Origin: Brienomyrus brachyistius
Lineage: Eukaryota > Chordata > Actinopteri > Osteoglossiformes > Mormyridae
DNA: 64,000 bases
Direction of reading: 5' to 3'
Assembly (NCBI RefSeq): GCF_023856365.1
Contig: NC_064551.1
Coordinates: forward strand, 4,296,501-4,360,500
The notes beneath the pieces were generated by a model. It was not told where the DNA came from. It saw only the letters and a program-made list of their open reading frames with translations, and searched no databases. Each line of letters starts with the position of its first letter. The first letter of the stretch is position 1. Shown piece by piece: positions 45,575-56,257 of this stretch. The position numbers and the translations under genes are program-made.

Positions 45575-45863
45575 TGTGATGCCTGACCGGTCCGCTCCTC
45601 ATGTGTACCACGCCCCCTGATTACCCACGTGTGCTTCCCCGATTTGTTTCCAGCCCCGTCTGATTATGTTGCCCTGCTTTGATGTATTTAAGTCCTGGTC
45701 TCCCCTTTTTCCGTATCCGTCATTACGTGATGTTACTAGCTGTTCGTCTATGCCCGTGTTTCCGTCCTGCCTATCCCGATTAAACCCTCGTTTGCCCCGT
45801 TATCCGCCTTCCTGCCTGGTCCTTCCTGCCTGCCTGCCTTACCCTCATCCACGTTGTGTGACA
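45575..45863 (+). mobile_element. Solo LTR, family L, with target-site duplication GCCAT
   Basis: Begins TGTGATGCC, ends GTGTGACA, 289 bp, flanked by GCCAT (45570-45574 and 45864-45868). Shares CCACGCCCCCTGATTACCC and TATTTAAGTCC with the copies at 22042 and 28362. The related segment at about 60410 (ATGCCATTGCC) looks like the empty site. Confidence 0.9.
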
Positions 45864-45889
45864 GCCATTGCAGTTTAAGGATCAACGCC

Positions 45890-46605
45890 TGCTCCTAAGG
45901 TGCCAACCCTGGCTGCTGCGCCTTATGTTCCTGATCTGCCACCCACAGGAGCCCGGTGGCTGACGCACTGCCCACAGAAGCTCGCGCTGCATCCGAGGCC
46001 CCTGTAGCACCCCGAGTGGTTCTTGCAGCGCGGCCACCCTGCGGGGCTCCAGTCCCAACTGCTGCTTGCCTAAGGCCCCTGCTGCAGCTGCTTCTATGCC
46101 CGAGGCTCCTACTGCAGCTCTGCCTGCTGCTCCATCCGAGGCTCCTGCTACGGCGCCGCCTCCGCCTTCTGCTGTACCCGAGATGCCGCCTCCGCCTACT
46201 GCACAGGCCCTGCCTCCTGCTTCACCTGAGGCCCCTGTTGCGTCCGATCTCCTGGCACCGCCCGTCCTTGCTCTGCCCATCCTTGCTCTGCCCATCCTTG
46301 CTCACCCGCCCTTCAACTCCACCCGCACCTGAGGTCCCAGTTCCACCCAACGCAGAGGCTCCAATCCCTCTGGCACCTGCTCTGGCTCCCACTACCCCAG
46401 TTCCGGTCCCCGAGGAGATCTCAGACTACCTGACCGTCCAGCCTCCTCCCTTGATGGAGGGAGAGGAGGAGCTCGAAAGGGACCCCTCCGGGACTTCCCT
46501 AATGGCCCCAATGGACTCCTTCAGGAGGAGGACTCCTCTGCCTTCGCCCCAGTAGGGTCGATCCCGGCCAGAATTCCGCCAGTCAGTGTCCCATAAAGGG
46601 AGGGG
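45890..46605 (+). pseudogene. Pro/Ala-rich frame, copy 2
   Basis: Frames at 45956-46555 and 46066-46332 overlap. The biologically plausible reading is an Ala/Pro-rich run (PEAPTAALPAAPSEAPATAP) that shifts into EVPVPP...EEISDYLTVQPPPLMEGEEELERDPSG before a stop. A polypurine AAAGGGAGGGG follows. It lies right after the solo LTR, but the LTR's own target duplication shows that the two are independent. Confidence 0.45.
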
Positions 46606-46763
46606 ACATAGGCGCAGGACTCGAGTCCAACCCGCCTGCGGGTCCCCCGCCGTCGCCTTGTTGCCGGCCTGTGGTCGCACCTCTGACGCCTCATCGGCGG
46701 CCTGTTCCCTGTGCCCCGGTAATGGTTTCATCTTGTTCCCGGGCCTGTCCTGTCCATCTAGGG

Positions 46764-47027
46764 TGCATGTTCTCCCCATGTCGTCGTGGGGTTTCCTCCG
46801 GGTACTCCGGTTTCCCCCCACAGGCCAAAAACATGCTGAGGCTAATTGGAGTTGCTAAGTTGCCCATAGGAGTGCATGCGTGAGTGAATGGCGTGTGAGT
46901 GTGCCCTGCGATGGGCTGATCCCCCACCCTGGGTTGTTCCCTAACTCGTGCACATTGCTTCCGGGATAGGCTCCGGACCGCTTGCGACCCAGTAGGATAA
47001 GCGGTTTGGAAAATGGATGGATGGATA
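46764..47027 (+). mobile_element. V-SINE, 5'-truncated
   Basis: Runs from the conserved core (GCATGTTCTCCCCATGTCG) to the GGAT tail on the plus strand. The same junction to the Pro/Ala segment exists at 61357, so it predates that duplication. Confidence 0.88.
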
Positions 47028-47060
47028 TTTGTTTCTTACCTCTTGCTTACCTTGTTAATA

Positions 47061-47556
47061 AGATACACAGGCTGAGTGGCCCTGTGCTGCCTGTATTACA
47101 CACCCCAGACTGAACAGTTATCGGAACCAGAAGCATAAGATACACAGGTTGAATGGCCCTGTATTGCCTTTGTTTTCCGCCTCAGGTTGAGTTGTTAAAT
47201 GAACCATAGGCATAAGTTACACAGGCTGAGTGACCCTGTGTTGCCTCAGTTACCAGCGCCAGACTGAGGGGTTATCTGAACCAGAAGCATAAGATGCACA
47301 GGCTGAGTGGCCCTGTGCTGCCTGTGTTACCCGCTGCAGACCGATTTATCTGAACCAACAGCATAGGATGCACAGGCTGTGGCCCTGTGCTGCCTGTGTT
47401 ACCCGCCGCAGACCGAGTTGTTATCTGAAGCAGCAGCATAAGATACACAGGCTGAGTGGCCCTGTGTTACCCGCCACAGACCGAGTTGTTATCTGAAGCA
47501 GCAGCATAAGATACACAGGCTGAGTGCCCTGTGCTGCCTGTGTTACCCGCTGCAGT
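47061..47556. repeat. 77-bp minisatellite, array 1 (about 6 monomers)
   Basis: Monomer landmarks: CATAAGATACACAGGCTGAG, TGGCCCTGTGCTGCCTGTG, TTACCCGCC-CAGACCGAG, GTTATCTGAACCAGCAG. Period about 77 bp with truncated monomers. Ends exactly at the connector block. Confidence 0.95.
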
Positions 47557-48229
47557 GACCCTGAAAATCTATAAATCAGTAAGGAGAACAACAGTTTTCT
47601 CCAACTCCAGCTTACGCCATTTATTTCTGGGCATCACAGAATTATTTCTGCATAAGTAATATATACAACAGCCTAACAGATATTGATTAAACATAAGTGT
47701 GATGTCATCCAGGGCATCCAGTCAAAGTATATGTGGGGAATATGGTCAACTCTACACAGCCAGTTGTCTGTTGTAGCATCTAGTCAGCATTTTGTCTGAG
47801 CACGTGTACATCTCTCAATGTGGGTATTAGTCAGGGTCTGTCCTTCTTGTCCGTGTCTAGAAAGACCACACTGTTGGTCCAAAGTAGAAAACTTCAGGGA
47901 ATGCTGGATATGTTGGCATGGGGCTGCAGTCGCTTCTGGCCCACAAGGCTGTTATGTGGGCTATTCCAGGTGCTCCTAGGTGAACATTTCTTTGGGTATA
48001 ACAATGCCTGTCAAACTCTTCTGCACCATATGATTCTATACTTGGTTCTTCCAAACCCCTCTCTCAGATTTCTCCTGGACATCCTCAGGGTACTGGTAAG
48101 TCATCACGGGTTGGTGCTTGTGCTGATTCTGGTGGTACCAGTATTAACACCCACCCCTGATCTAAACTGACTTTATTATACCCAGTGCCTCAGTTTCCTA
48201 AACTCTCATTGGTCAGGCCCTAGTACATC
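47557..48229. repeat. Connector block, copy 1
   Basis: A 670-bp block between the minisatellite and the TAAR cassette, also present at 54913 and 62783 with over 95 percent apparent identity. It contains open frames on both strands (plus 116 codons, minus 65 codons), but the differences between copies change amino acids more often than not, arguing against coding. It ends with an ATTGG (inverted CCAAT) motif. Confidence 0.85.
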
Positions 48230-48655
48230 TTGCAGTGTCTGTAGCAGTCTGGCAGTGTAAGGGTTCACCACTCTGCCCTCCTGTTTCTACTGTAGCTTTC
48301 AAACAAGGCTGCTTGCTCTGCTCTGCAGGTACAAGCATCAGTACATCAGCAACCAGCTGGTCTTGGTCCCTCACAGGTTATTATCCTGTAAACATCAAAT
48401 TAGTTTTTGTTTCCTGTCCTCTGTTAACTTCTAGATTTTGTTTTCTAATCTGACTTGTAATGTTTTATTGTCACCATATCAATCTTTAATGATGTCCCGG
48501 TTGTGTATTTTGATGTATAATATAAAAAACACTGAATTTAAATCTCACCCACACAGTTTTGCTTTCACATTTTATCATTTGCATTTTTGAAAAATTAAAG
48601 TGAATGACAGAAAAATGGAGAAAAGCAGTTTCAATTAGAGCCACTCCACAGAATA
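48230..48655 (+). repeat. TAAR 3'-flank cassette, copy C6 (core)
   Basis: Core cassette joined to the connector block, with the acceptor-like TTCTACTGTAG and the GTACAAG segment. The right part is diverged after 48430 and interrupted by a mariner element. Confidence 0.85.
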
Positions 48656-48657
48656 TA

Positions 48658-49771
48658 CAGGATGTCCATAAAGTCTCTTTACAATTTCAAAAATGTATTA
48701 CAAAGGCAATTGATGAGATATCTTCATCAGATTTGTTGTATGTGCTCAGTGGTTATCAAAGTTTTTAATCACATTGCGAACAAAGGTTCCGGAACAGCAG
48801 TAATCTAAAGCAGAGGATCACTGAAGCCATTGCCACCATTGCTGAGGGGACGCTACAGCGAACATGACAAGGAATCGAGTACCATCTTCATGTGCTTCAT
48901 GCAGCTAATGGTGCCCATATAGAGGCAAAAAAACGTAAATATATACGTCTCATTTTGTAATCATTTCCAAATATCTGTCCTTTCATTTGCCTTTGTAATA
49001 TTTCTTTTTCTGCCAGCCCCCCCCTCCGGAGGACAATTTTATTTTAACTTAAAGTTACAGTGTAAAGATATTCAATTCCAGCGTGGCCACAAATTTTCTC
49101 AGCTCACTGAGAAGGTGTTTTTCTTGGGAGGAAAAATGTGCTGATTCTAACGTCTTAAATTTCTGTTCTAGTTCCGTCTCGAGTGCTTTTCCCTTTTTCT
49201 CTCTCTGTGCTGAATGTGAAATTATTCTGCCTCGTATTACAGCCTTTGCCGTCTCCCAGCAAAAGCAGACAGAGATACCAGGCAGGCCATTCGTTTCAAT
49301 AAATGTTGTCCGATATTTTTTAATAACTTCTAGAAATTCTGAGTCCGTTAGTAATGATGCATTCAGTCTCCACCGTTTAAAAGGTGGTGCACTAACTCCT
49401 ATAGTGACAGGTGCATGGTCACTGATTGTGATCGGGTGAATTTGTGTCTCACATATATCCTTCATGACTGAATTGCTGCTAAGTAAAAAGTCCATCAGGG
49501 AGTAAGAATGGTGGACTGGCGAGAAAACATGTATTATCTGAGCGTGGCGTGAAAAGTACGACATCGCATAGGCCGAAATCATTCATATGTTGTTTTATTG
49601 TTTCGGATGACTGGCAAGAACGGTAACTAGATGCTGTACTACATCTGTCAGATTCTGGGTTAAGTACTAAGTTGAAGTCCCCTCCCAATACAAGTTGTGT
49701 CTGAGTGCGTTGATATTGCAGCAAATAATAATACATTTTTGAAATTGTGAAGAGACTTTATGGACACTCTG
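48658..49771 (+). mobile_element. Mariner-like element interrupted by a LINE
   Basis: Terminal inverted repeats CAGGATGTCCATAAAGTCTC and the complement GAGACTTTATGGACACTCTG, flanked by TA. A transposase C-terminal remnant reads KQRITEAIATI...HVLHAANGAHIE (about 48805-48925), the usual mariner ending, with stops. The right part is split by an L1-type insertion. Confidence 0.8.
49001..49730 (-). pseudogene. 5'-truncated L1-clade LINE nested in the mariner element
   Basis: Minus-strand open pieces: LVLGGDFNLVLNP...NDFGLCDV (49490-49700), then PVHHSYSLMDFLLSSNS, ITISDHAPVTIGV and the WET-KAVIRGRIIS segment (49060-49520). These are in the order of an L1 endonuclease C-terminus and start of the linker. 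A frameshift lies between the two. Mariner sequence is continuous on both sides (GTAATA at 48995-49000, AATAATAC at about 49726-49733). Confidence 0.78.
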
Positions 49772-49998
49772 TATTATATATAATTTATTTAGTAGTGTTT
49801 ATAGCAATAACTAGTATAAACCGCTCCATCTGTGCTCTGCCCTGACATTAAAGGCAGACAGTCAGTGATGATAATTACAGACACAGGAGTCAGTATCAGA
49901 GGAGCAGTAACATCGATGTGGGAAATGAGGAGAAAAGACAGAAACCTCAGTCACACTGTACATTTACCAGCATTTAACCTGGACCCTCCATAGTAACA

Positions 49999-50994
49999 CT
50001 AATCAAAACTGTTTAATATTTTACTAAAGGCTTTTCTCAGTGACTCCCTAAACCATTTAAGTAAGAATGAATAAATTAGGGGATTCATTCCTGAATTTAA
50101 ATAGCCAATCCAAATAAGAATCTCATACATATACGGAGTGGATAAACCAATGACTGGATCTATTATTAAATATATAAAACCGGGTGACCAGCAGGACAGG
50201 AACACAGCAGTAACTATGCCCAGTGTCCTGGTGGATTTTTGCTCCATCTTAGACAGAATGATTCTGGTCTTTTCATGGTTCCTGTTAGTAAGAATTGTGA
50301 CCTGAATTGAACGGGCTTGTTTATGTGCAATAACTAGGATTTTCAGGTAGAGGCCAAGCATAAATAACCCTGGTATGAAGAAAACAAAAAGGGAAAATAA
50401 TATGCTTGACACCTTGTCTACTAACACAGCACACCTTCCCTCACAGTTAAACTGTGTGAGGTAAACATCCTGAATTATCAAGCTGTTTCGCTCCATACAA
50501 AAGCTTACGAGGGCAGAAAAAACCCAGCAGGTCAGGATCATGTACTTTGCAACACGAGTTGTGATCAAAGCGTGATACAACAGAGGCCGAGAAACAGCAA
50601 CGTATCGATCAACAGAAATCAAATAAAGCATAAAAATGGATGCTGCAGTGAGTAAAATTTCTATACTAGCGTGTATCTTACAGAACCAGTCACCCAAATA
50701 CCAGCAAGTTTCCAGGGAGCGTATCAGGCTAGGCGGCATGACCACTGCCCCCAGGAGGAAGTCGCTGACAGCCAGGGAGAGGATGAGGTAATTGGTGGGA
50801 GTGTGCAGCTGTTTGGAGTGGGATATAGTAATGATGACGAGGAGATTTCCCAGCACTGTGAGGAGTACGGTGGCCCCTAACAGAACATACAAAGAGGCTC
50901 GTATTGTGGTTGGATAAACATACTTTAGGCAGGAAGTGTTTGAGGATTCGAAGCAATAATGTATATTTTCAGTCCCAGAATGGTTAGTTCTCAT
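49999..50994 (-). CDS. TAAR-like GPCR, subfamily B, intact, E3.32 and DRY
   Basis: 331 residues from MRTNHSG. The landmark amine-binding position 3.32 (residue 112) is Glu within HASIEILLTA, while Y7.43 and W7.40 are kept. Unlike its paralogues it has the canonical DRY rather than ERY at 129-131, Gly at 6.51 and Gly at 7.42 (WIGYLNS). Cys pairs, N-glycosylation sites at N4 and N19, CWSP and NPLIY are intact. The coding exon begins at a CAG acceptor at 51034, giving a 40-base 5' UTR stretch. A Glu at 3.32 keeps the negative charge but moves it by one methylene, so a shifted amine preference is inferred, not shown. Confidence 0.93.
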   Translation of the reverse strand: MRTNHSGTENIHYCFESSNTSCLKYVYPTTIRASLYVLLGATVLLTVLGNLLVIITISHSKQLHTPTNYLILSLAVSDFLLGAVVMPPSLIRSLETCWYLGDWFCKIHASIEILLTAASIFMLYLISVDRYVAVSRPLLYHALITTRVAKYMILTCWVFSALVSFCMERNSLIIQDVYLTQFNCEGRCAVLVDKVSSILFSLFVFFIPGLFMLGLYLKILVIAHKQARSIQVTILTNRNHEKTRIILSKMEQKSTRTLGIVTAVFLSCWSPGFIYLIIDPVIGLSTPYMYEILIWIGYLNSGMNPLIYSFLLKWFRESLRKAFSKILNSFD

Positions 50995-51461
50995 CTTTTT
51001 GTGTTACAAAGGATAAAAAAACAACCTTTGCAACCTGCATGGGGAAACAAAGAGAGATTTTAACCTGCACATCCACACCAGTCCTGCATTTAAAATGAAC
51101 TTTTTTATGTATGTAGATTTTTATACATCATAGTACTTTTTTCTTAGTACTATGGTAACTAATCATTTGCAGTGTTAACATCTCTCATTACATATATACA
51201 CATAAACATATTCTTGTGTCAATTTCTGTGTGTACATACATACAGAACTGTGCAAAAATCTTAGGCAGTGAAAGAAAATTATGGTTATATGATCGTTACA
51301 CTGCAGCAGGGCTGGATTAAGAGCATTAAGTGCCCCTGAGCAACAGCACACATGACGTCACGTCAGAAAGGAACGGAGCTGATTGGTGCCTCACAGAATG
51401 CATGTAACACAGTGAAAATGCTACACAGGCTTTTCAGTGGCTGCCAAAGAACAATATACTT

Positions 51462-51796
51462 CCATCCATTGTCTATACCTGCTTGTTCTGTGCAGGGTCA
51501 TGTGGTTCTGGGGGACTGAGTCTATCCCAGAAGCTACCAGCACAAGGCAGGGAATAACACAGGACGGGGCACCAACCCATCTCAGGACAAACACAGCCAC
51601 ACTCACACACACAACTGGGTAACTTCATTTTACCTTAGCATGGTTTTGGACTGTGGGGGCAAACTGGAAAGCCCAGAGGAAACCCCACGGCGACAAGGGG
51701 AGAACATGCAAACGTCTCACATGTGGAGCCGGGGCAGAGGCTGAGACTCAGATCCCAGAGGAAGCGGCGAATCCCTGCTTCACCGTGCCGCCCCCG
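51462..51796 (-). mobile_element. V-SINE, older subfamily (orthologue of 43410)
   Basis: Same element and position as in the 41764 unit, almost identical sequence. Confidence 0.8.
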
Positions 51797-52341
51797 AACA
51801 ATCATATCAAGTATATCAGACGTTAATTCACATGAACTTGTTAAAAGACATTGTTGAATGGGAGCGGGGAGGATTACGAGGGGCTGCCCTGCTTGGTGCC
51901 CCCTGAGAACATGGTGCCCGCTGCCATGTGCTGAAATGCCCGCGTGGTTAATCAGGGTCAGCACTGCAGGCATGCAGACACATAGTAAAAGAACCGGTTT
52001 GAGCTGCCCCTCCCCCGGAGATTTTTTATTATTGATCAAGAAGCAGGCAGATATTTTGAATCCCTCTCGAAATTTCTTTGAGGCCCCACAGAAGTGGACC
52101 CCCCCCCCCCACCAATCTGCAAAATCTACAGAGAGGCACCTATCAGTAGGGCAGCTGGACACCCCAAGAAATTCATTTCTAGCTACAGGCCTGGAACTTT
52201 GGCATAAAACTGTTATGTCTCTCAAAGTGCATTAGCTTAAGCTTTAAGAGAAAAGTCACACTAATACCTGCAGTGACTGTCCAATATATCCTTGTTTTTG
52301 CTACTTTTTCTGACCATTTAAATATTATGTTTAACTAATCA

Positions 52342-52472
52342 TCCATCCATCCATCCATTTTCCAAACCGCTTATCCTACTGGGTCGCGGGGGGTCCGGAG
52401 CCTATCCCGGAAGCAATGGGCACGAGGCAGGGAACAACCCAGGATGGGGGGCCAGCCCATCGCAGGGCAGTG
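52342..52472 (-). mobile_element. Truncated V-SINE with 10-bp target-site duplication
   Basis: Contains the GGAT tail and about 120 bases of 3' sequence nearly identical to 30093-30220. Flanked by taactaatca (52332-52341 and 52473-52482). Absent from the two sister subfamily B introns, so it inserted after their duplication. Confidence 0.92.
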
Positions 52473-52942
52473 TAACTAATCAGTACTTCAGCAAATTATT
52501 TAAATGATTAAGTTAATTGGTGAAATTTAACAAATACAGGAAATGGCTGAGGTGCCATTGAGGAGAGGTTTGGGCACCAAAGTGGTGATCTTCTAGTCAT
52601 CCAGCAAGATGTCTGTAACTTTTTTGGAGAAAATAAGAAATTGTGTTAACTTTTATTATTATTGCACTATTACATTCATTCCAATGTAAAATAATTTTTT
52701 AAATTATTTAAATAAATACATTTTCTCTGAGAAAATGTACACTTACTACGTAGATAAAAAGCTTAAAACATTTTCTTTGACTTGCTAAAACTTTTGCACA
52801 GGACTGTATACTGTATCCTGTAAATATGAATTATCTATAAATTTTCTAATATAAACTGCATTAAGATAGGACTCAACAGATACAACATTTTGTACAGCAG
52901 CTGAAAGCAATACAAGAGTAAGACCTTGTGAACCATACAGTA

Positions 52943-53075
52943 CCTCCGTGTGAAGTCCTGCAGCAGACTGACTGGGCAGTAGAGAAGCCTCTCTAATATA
53001 CCATCATCACCCGATACTTCGTACCCTGTGACCAATGCAGTCTTAGCTTTCCCCAGTAGTGTTCATTAACCAATC
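52943..53075 (-). promoter_or_regulatory. Promoter and short exon 1 of the 49999 receptor
   Basis: CCAAT at 53070-53074, TATATTAG (plus strand 52993-53002), donor-like GGAG/GTACTG with the exon ending at 52944. Nearly identical to the promoter at 44489. Confidence 0.5.
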
Positions 53076-53099
53076 AGTGAACAGGCTGCCCCCTTGAGT

Positions 53100-53685
53100 A
53101 AATGCTCTTCATTTCAGTGTTTTTGGTAAACATTACAGCTGTGTTTGATAGTAACTAAATAAGACAATAACTGCAGGTGTAAACATTACTTACTCACTGT
53201 AGCAAGATGTTTTACGTAATAACTGTGTCTATTATAGAAGGGAATGATGCAGAGTTATGGAACATACACACATCTGTAGAACTTTCACCATAGTCATACC
53301 TCCTTATTGCGTATGTCATGAGCTTGAAGCAGTTTAACAAGCTTGTGAGACACAAACACGTCTTTTCCCGACTGCCAAGGCCTAAGTCACACACACACAC
53401 AGTCCTCCCTCTACGTTCAAGGCCCCGGAGCTCATTGATGGTGTGACCGGTACTGTGCAGAGGCATTTTGAGGGGCAGGTGCTCAAAGCCTTGACACAGA
53501 CATTAAAGGGGCACTCTGTACCTTTAGATGGACACACTGTAAAGAGTTTAAGCAAAAGGAGCTGGTGCCCAGGCACCCCCAGCTCCCCCCACCCCCATGC
53601 TTGAGCATGACTGTTGTTTAACTCCTCCAGAACTATTTGCTGTAGAGGAGTTTATATATAATCCTGTTCTGGGTCTTCTGCAGTC
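53100..53685. other. Upstream flank, no gene recognised
   Basis: The first 120 bases match 44640-44740. The rest is non-coding, with a short CA run near 53390 and poly-C stretches. Confidence 0.5.
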
Positions 53686-54912
53686 TAGTGGACCTGTACT
53701 GCCTGTGTTACCCCCCCCCCCCAAGACTGAGGGGTTATCTGAACCAGCATCATAAGATACACAGGCTAAGTGGCCCTGTGCTGCCTTTGTTTCCCGCCCC
53801 AGACCGAGTTGTTATCTGAACCACCAGCATAAGATACACAGGCTGATTTACCCTGTGTTGCCTCTGTGACCCGTGCCAGACTTAGGGGTTATCTGAACCA
53901 GAAGCATACGATGCACAGGCTGAGTGGCCCTGTGCTGCCTGTGTTACCTGCCCCAGATCGAGTTGTTATCTGAATGCGCAGCGTGGGATGCGCAGACTAA
54001 GTGGCCCTATGCTGCCTATGTTATCAACTCCAGACCGAGGGGTTATCTGAACCAGAGGCATAAGATGCAGAGGCCGACTGGCCCCGTGCTGCCTGTGTTA
54101 CAAACCCCAGACCGGGTTGTTATCTGAATCACCACCATAAGATACACAGGCTAAGTGGCCCTGTGCTCTTTGTGTTGCCCGTCGCAGACCGAGTTGTTAT
54201 CTGAGCCAACAGTATAGGATGCAGAGGCTAAGTGGCCCTGTGCTACCTGTGTTACCCGCCCCATACAGAGTTGTTATCTGAACCTGGAGTATAAGATACA
54301 CAGGCTCAGTGGCCCTGTGCACTCTGTGTTACCCGTCCCAGACGGGGGGTTATCTGAAACAGAAGCATAAGATACAGAGGGTGAATGGCCCTGTGCTGCC
54401 TGTGTTACCCGCCCCATAGTAAGGGGTTATCTGAACCAGAAGCATAACATACAAAGGGTGAGTGGCCCTGTGATGCCTCTGTTACACAATCCAGACCGAG
54501 TTATATGAAACAGCAGCATAAAATGGACAGTTAGAGTGGCTCTGTGCTGCCTGTGTTACCCGCCCCATACAAGTTGTTATCTGAACCAGCAGTATAAGAT
54601 ACACAGTCTGATTGGCCCTGTGTTACCCGCCCCAGACCGAGTTGTTATCTGAACCAACAGCATAGGATGCACAAGCTAAGTGGCACTGTGCTGCCTCTGT
54701 TACCCAACCCAGACCGAGAGGTTATCTGAACCAGAGGCATAAGATGCACAGGCTGAGTGGCCCTGTGCTGCCTGTGTTACAAACCCCAGACCGAGATGTT
54801 ATCTGAACCACCAGCATAAGATACACAGGCTCAGTGGCCTTGTGCTGTCTGCGTTACCCGCCCCCGACCGAGGAGTTATCTGCACCAACAGCATAGGATA
54901 CACAGGCTGAGT
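53686..54912. repeat. 77-bp minisatellite, array 2 (about 16 monomers)
   Basis: Same monomer as array 1 with many variant and shortened units. Ends at the same junction with the connector block. It is the longest of the three arrays. Confidence 0.95.
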
Positions 54913-55584
54913 GACCCTGAAAATCTATAAATCAGTAAGGAGAACAACAGTTTTTTCCAACTCCAGCTTACGCCAGTTTATTTCTGGGCATCACAGAATT
55001 ATTTCTGCCTAAGTAATATATACAACAGCCTAACAGATATTGATTAAACATAAGTGTGATGTCATCCAGGGCATCCAGTCAAAGTATATGTGGGGAATAT
55101 GGTCAACTCTACACAGCCAGTTGTCTGTTGTAGCATCTAGTCAGCATTTTGTCTGAGCACGTGTACATCTCTCAATGTGGGTATTAGTCAGGGTCTGTCC
55201 TTCTTGTCCGTGTCTAGAAAGACCACACTGTTGGTCCAAAGTAGAAAACTTCAGGGAATGCTGGATATGTTGGTATGGGGCTGCAGTCGCTTCTGGCCCA
55301 CAAGGCTGTTATGTGGGCTATTCCAAGTGCTCCTAGGTGAACATTTCTTTGGGTATAACAATGCCTGTCAAACTCTTCTGCACCATATGATTCTATACTT
55401 GGTTCTTCCAAACCCCTCTCTCAGATTTCTCCTGGACATCCTCAGGGTACTGGTAAGTCATCACGGGTTGGTGCTTGTGCTGATTCTGGTGGTACCAGTA
55501 TTAACACCCACCCTTGATCTAAACTGACTTTATTACGCCCAGTGTTTCAGTTTCCTAAACTCTGATTGGTCAGGCCCTAGTACA
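54913..55584. repeat. Connector block, copy 2
   Basis: Near-identical to 47557-48229. Same boundaries on both sides. Confidence 0.88.
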
Positions 55585-56050
55585 GCTTGCAGTGTCTGTA
55601 GCAGTCTGGCAGTGTAAGGGTTCACCACTCTGCCCTCCTGTTTCTACTGTAGCTTTCAAACAAGGCTGCTTGCTCTGCTCTGCAGGTACAAGCATCAGTA
55701 CATCAGCAGCCGGCTGGTCTTGGTCCCTCACAGGTTATTATCCTGTAAACATCAAATGAGTTTCTGTTTCCTGTCCTCTGTTAACTTTGAGCTATTTTTA
55801 CTCCATTTAATAATGTCATTATGTCAGTCTGAAGGGATGTATCAGTCAAATGTTTGGGTGGTTTGGTGCAACTATTTTTATATAAATTATGAAGATGGCA
55901 CTGAACGTAAATGTCGCCATTCAATCACCATTTTTTCACTCATATTTTCTTGACAATTATGAAGGTCCAAAGTAAAAAGGATAGAAAAAATGACGAAAAT
56001 CAGTTTGAATTAGAGCCACTCTACAGAATATAGTATATATAATTTATTTA
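55585..56050 (+). repeat. TAAR 3'-flank cassette, copy C7
   Basis: Complete core and right part, uninterrupted by transposons, so a good reference for the ancestral cassette end leading into the receptor's 3' flank at 56050-56257. Confidence 0.88.
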
Positions 56051-56257
56051 GTGGTGTTTATAGCAATAACTAGTATAAACCGCTCCATTTGTGCTCTGCC
56101 CTGACATGAAAGGCAGACAGTCAGTGATGATAATTACAGACACAGGAGTCAGTATCAGAGGAGCAGTAACATCGATGTGGGAAATGAGGAGAAAAGACAG
56201 AAACCTCAGTCACACTGTACATTTACCAGGATTTAACCTGGACCCTCCATAGTAACA

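Larger units (their letters stand above)
51035..52942 (-). other. Predicted intron 1 of the 49999 receptor
   Basis: About 1.9 kb, orthologous to the introns of the 41764 and 56258 genes, enlarged by an additional truncated V-SINE at 52342. Non-coding. Confidence 0.5.

Noticed and set aside
46586..47027. Open frames over the V-SINE copies, for example RVHVLPMSSWGFLRVLRFPP
   Set aside because: The same peptide strings recur wherever a V-SINE lies (6400, 30152, 46586, 61178); they are repeat translations.
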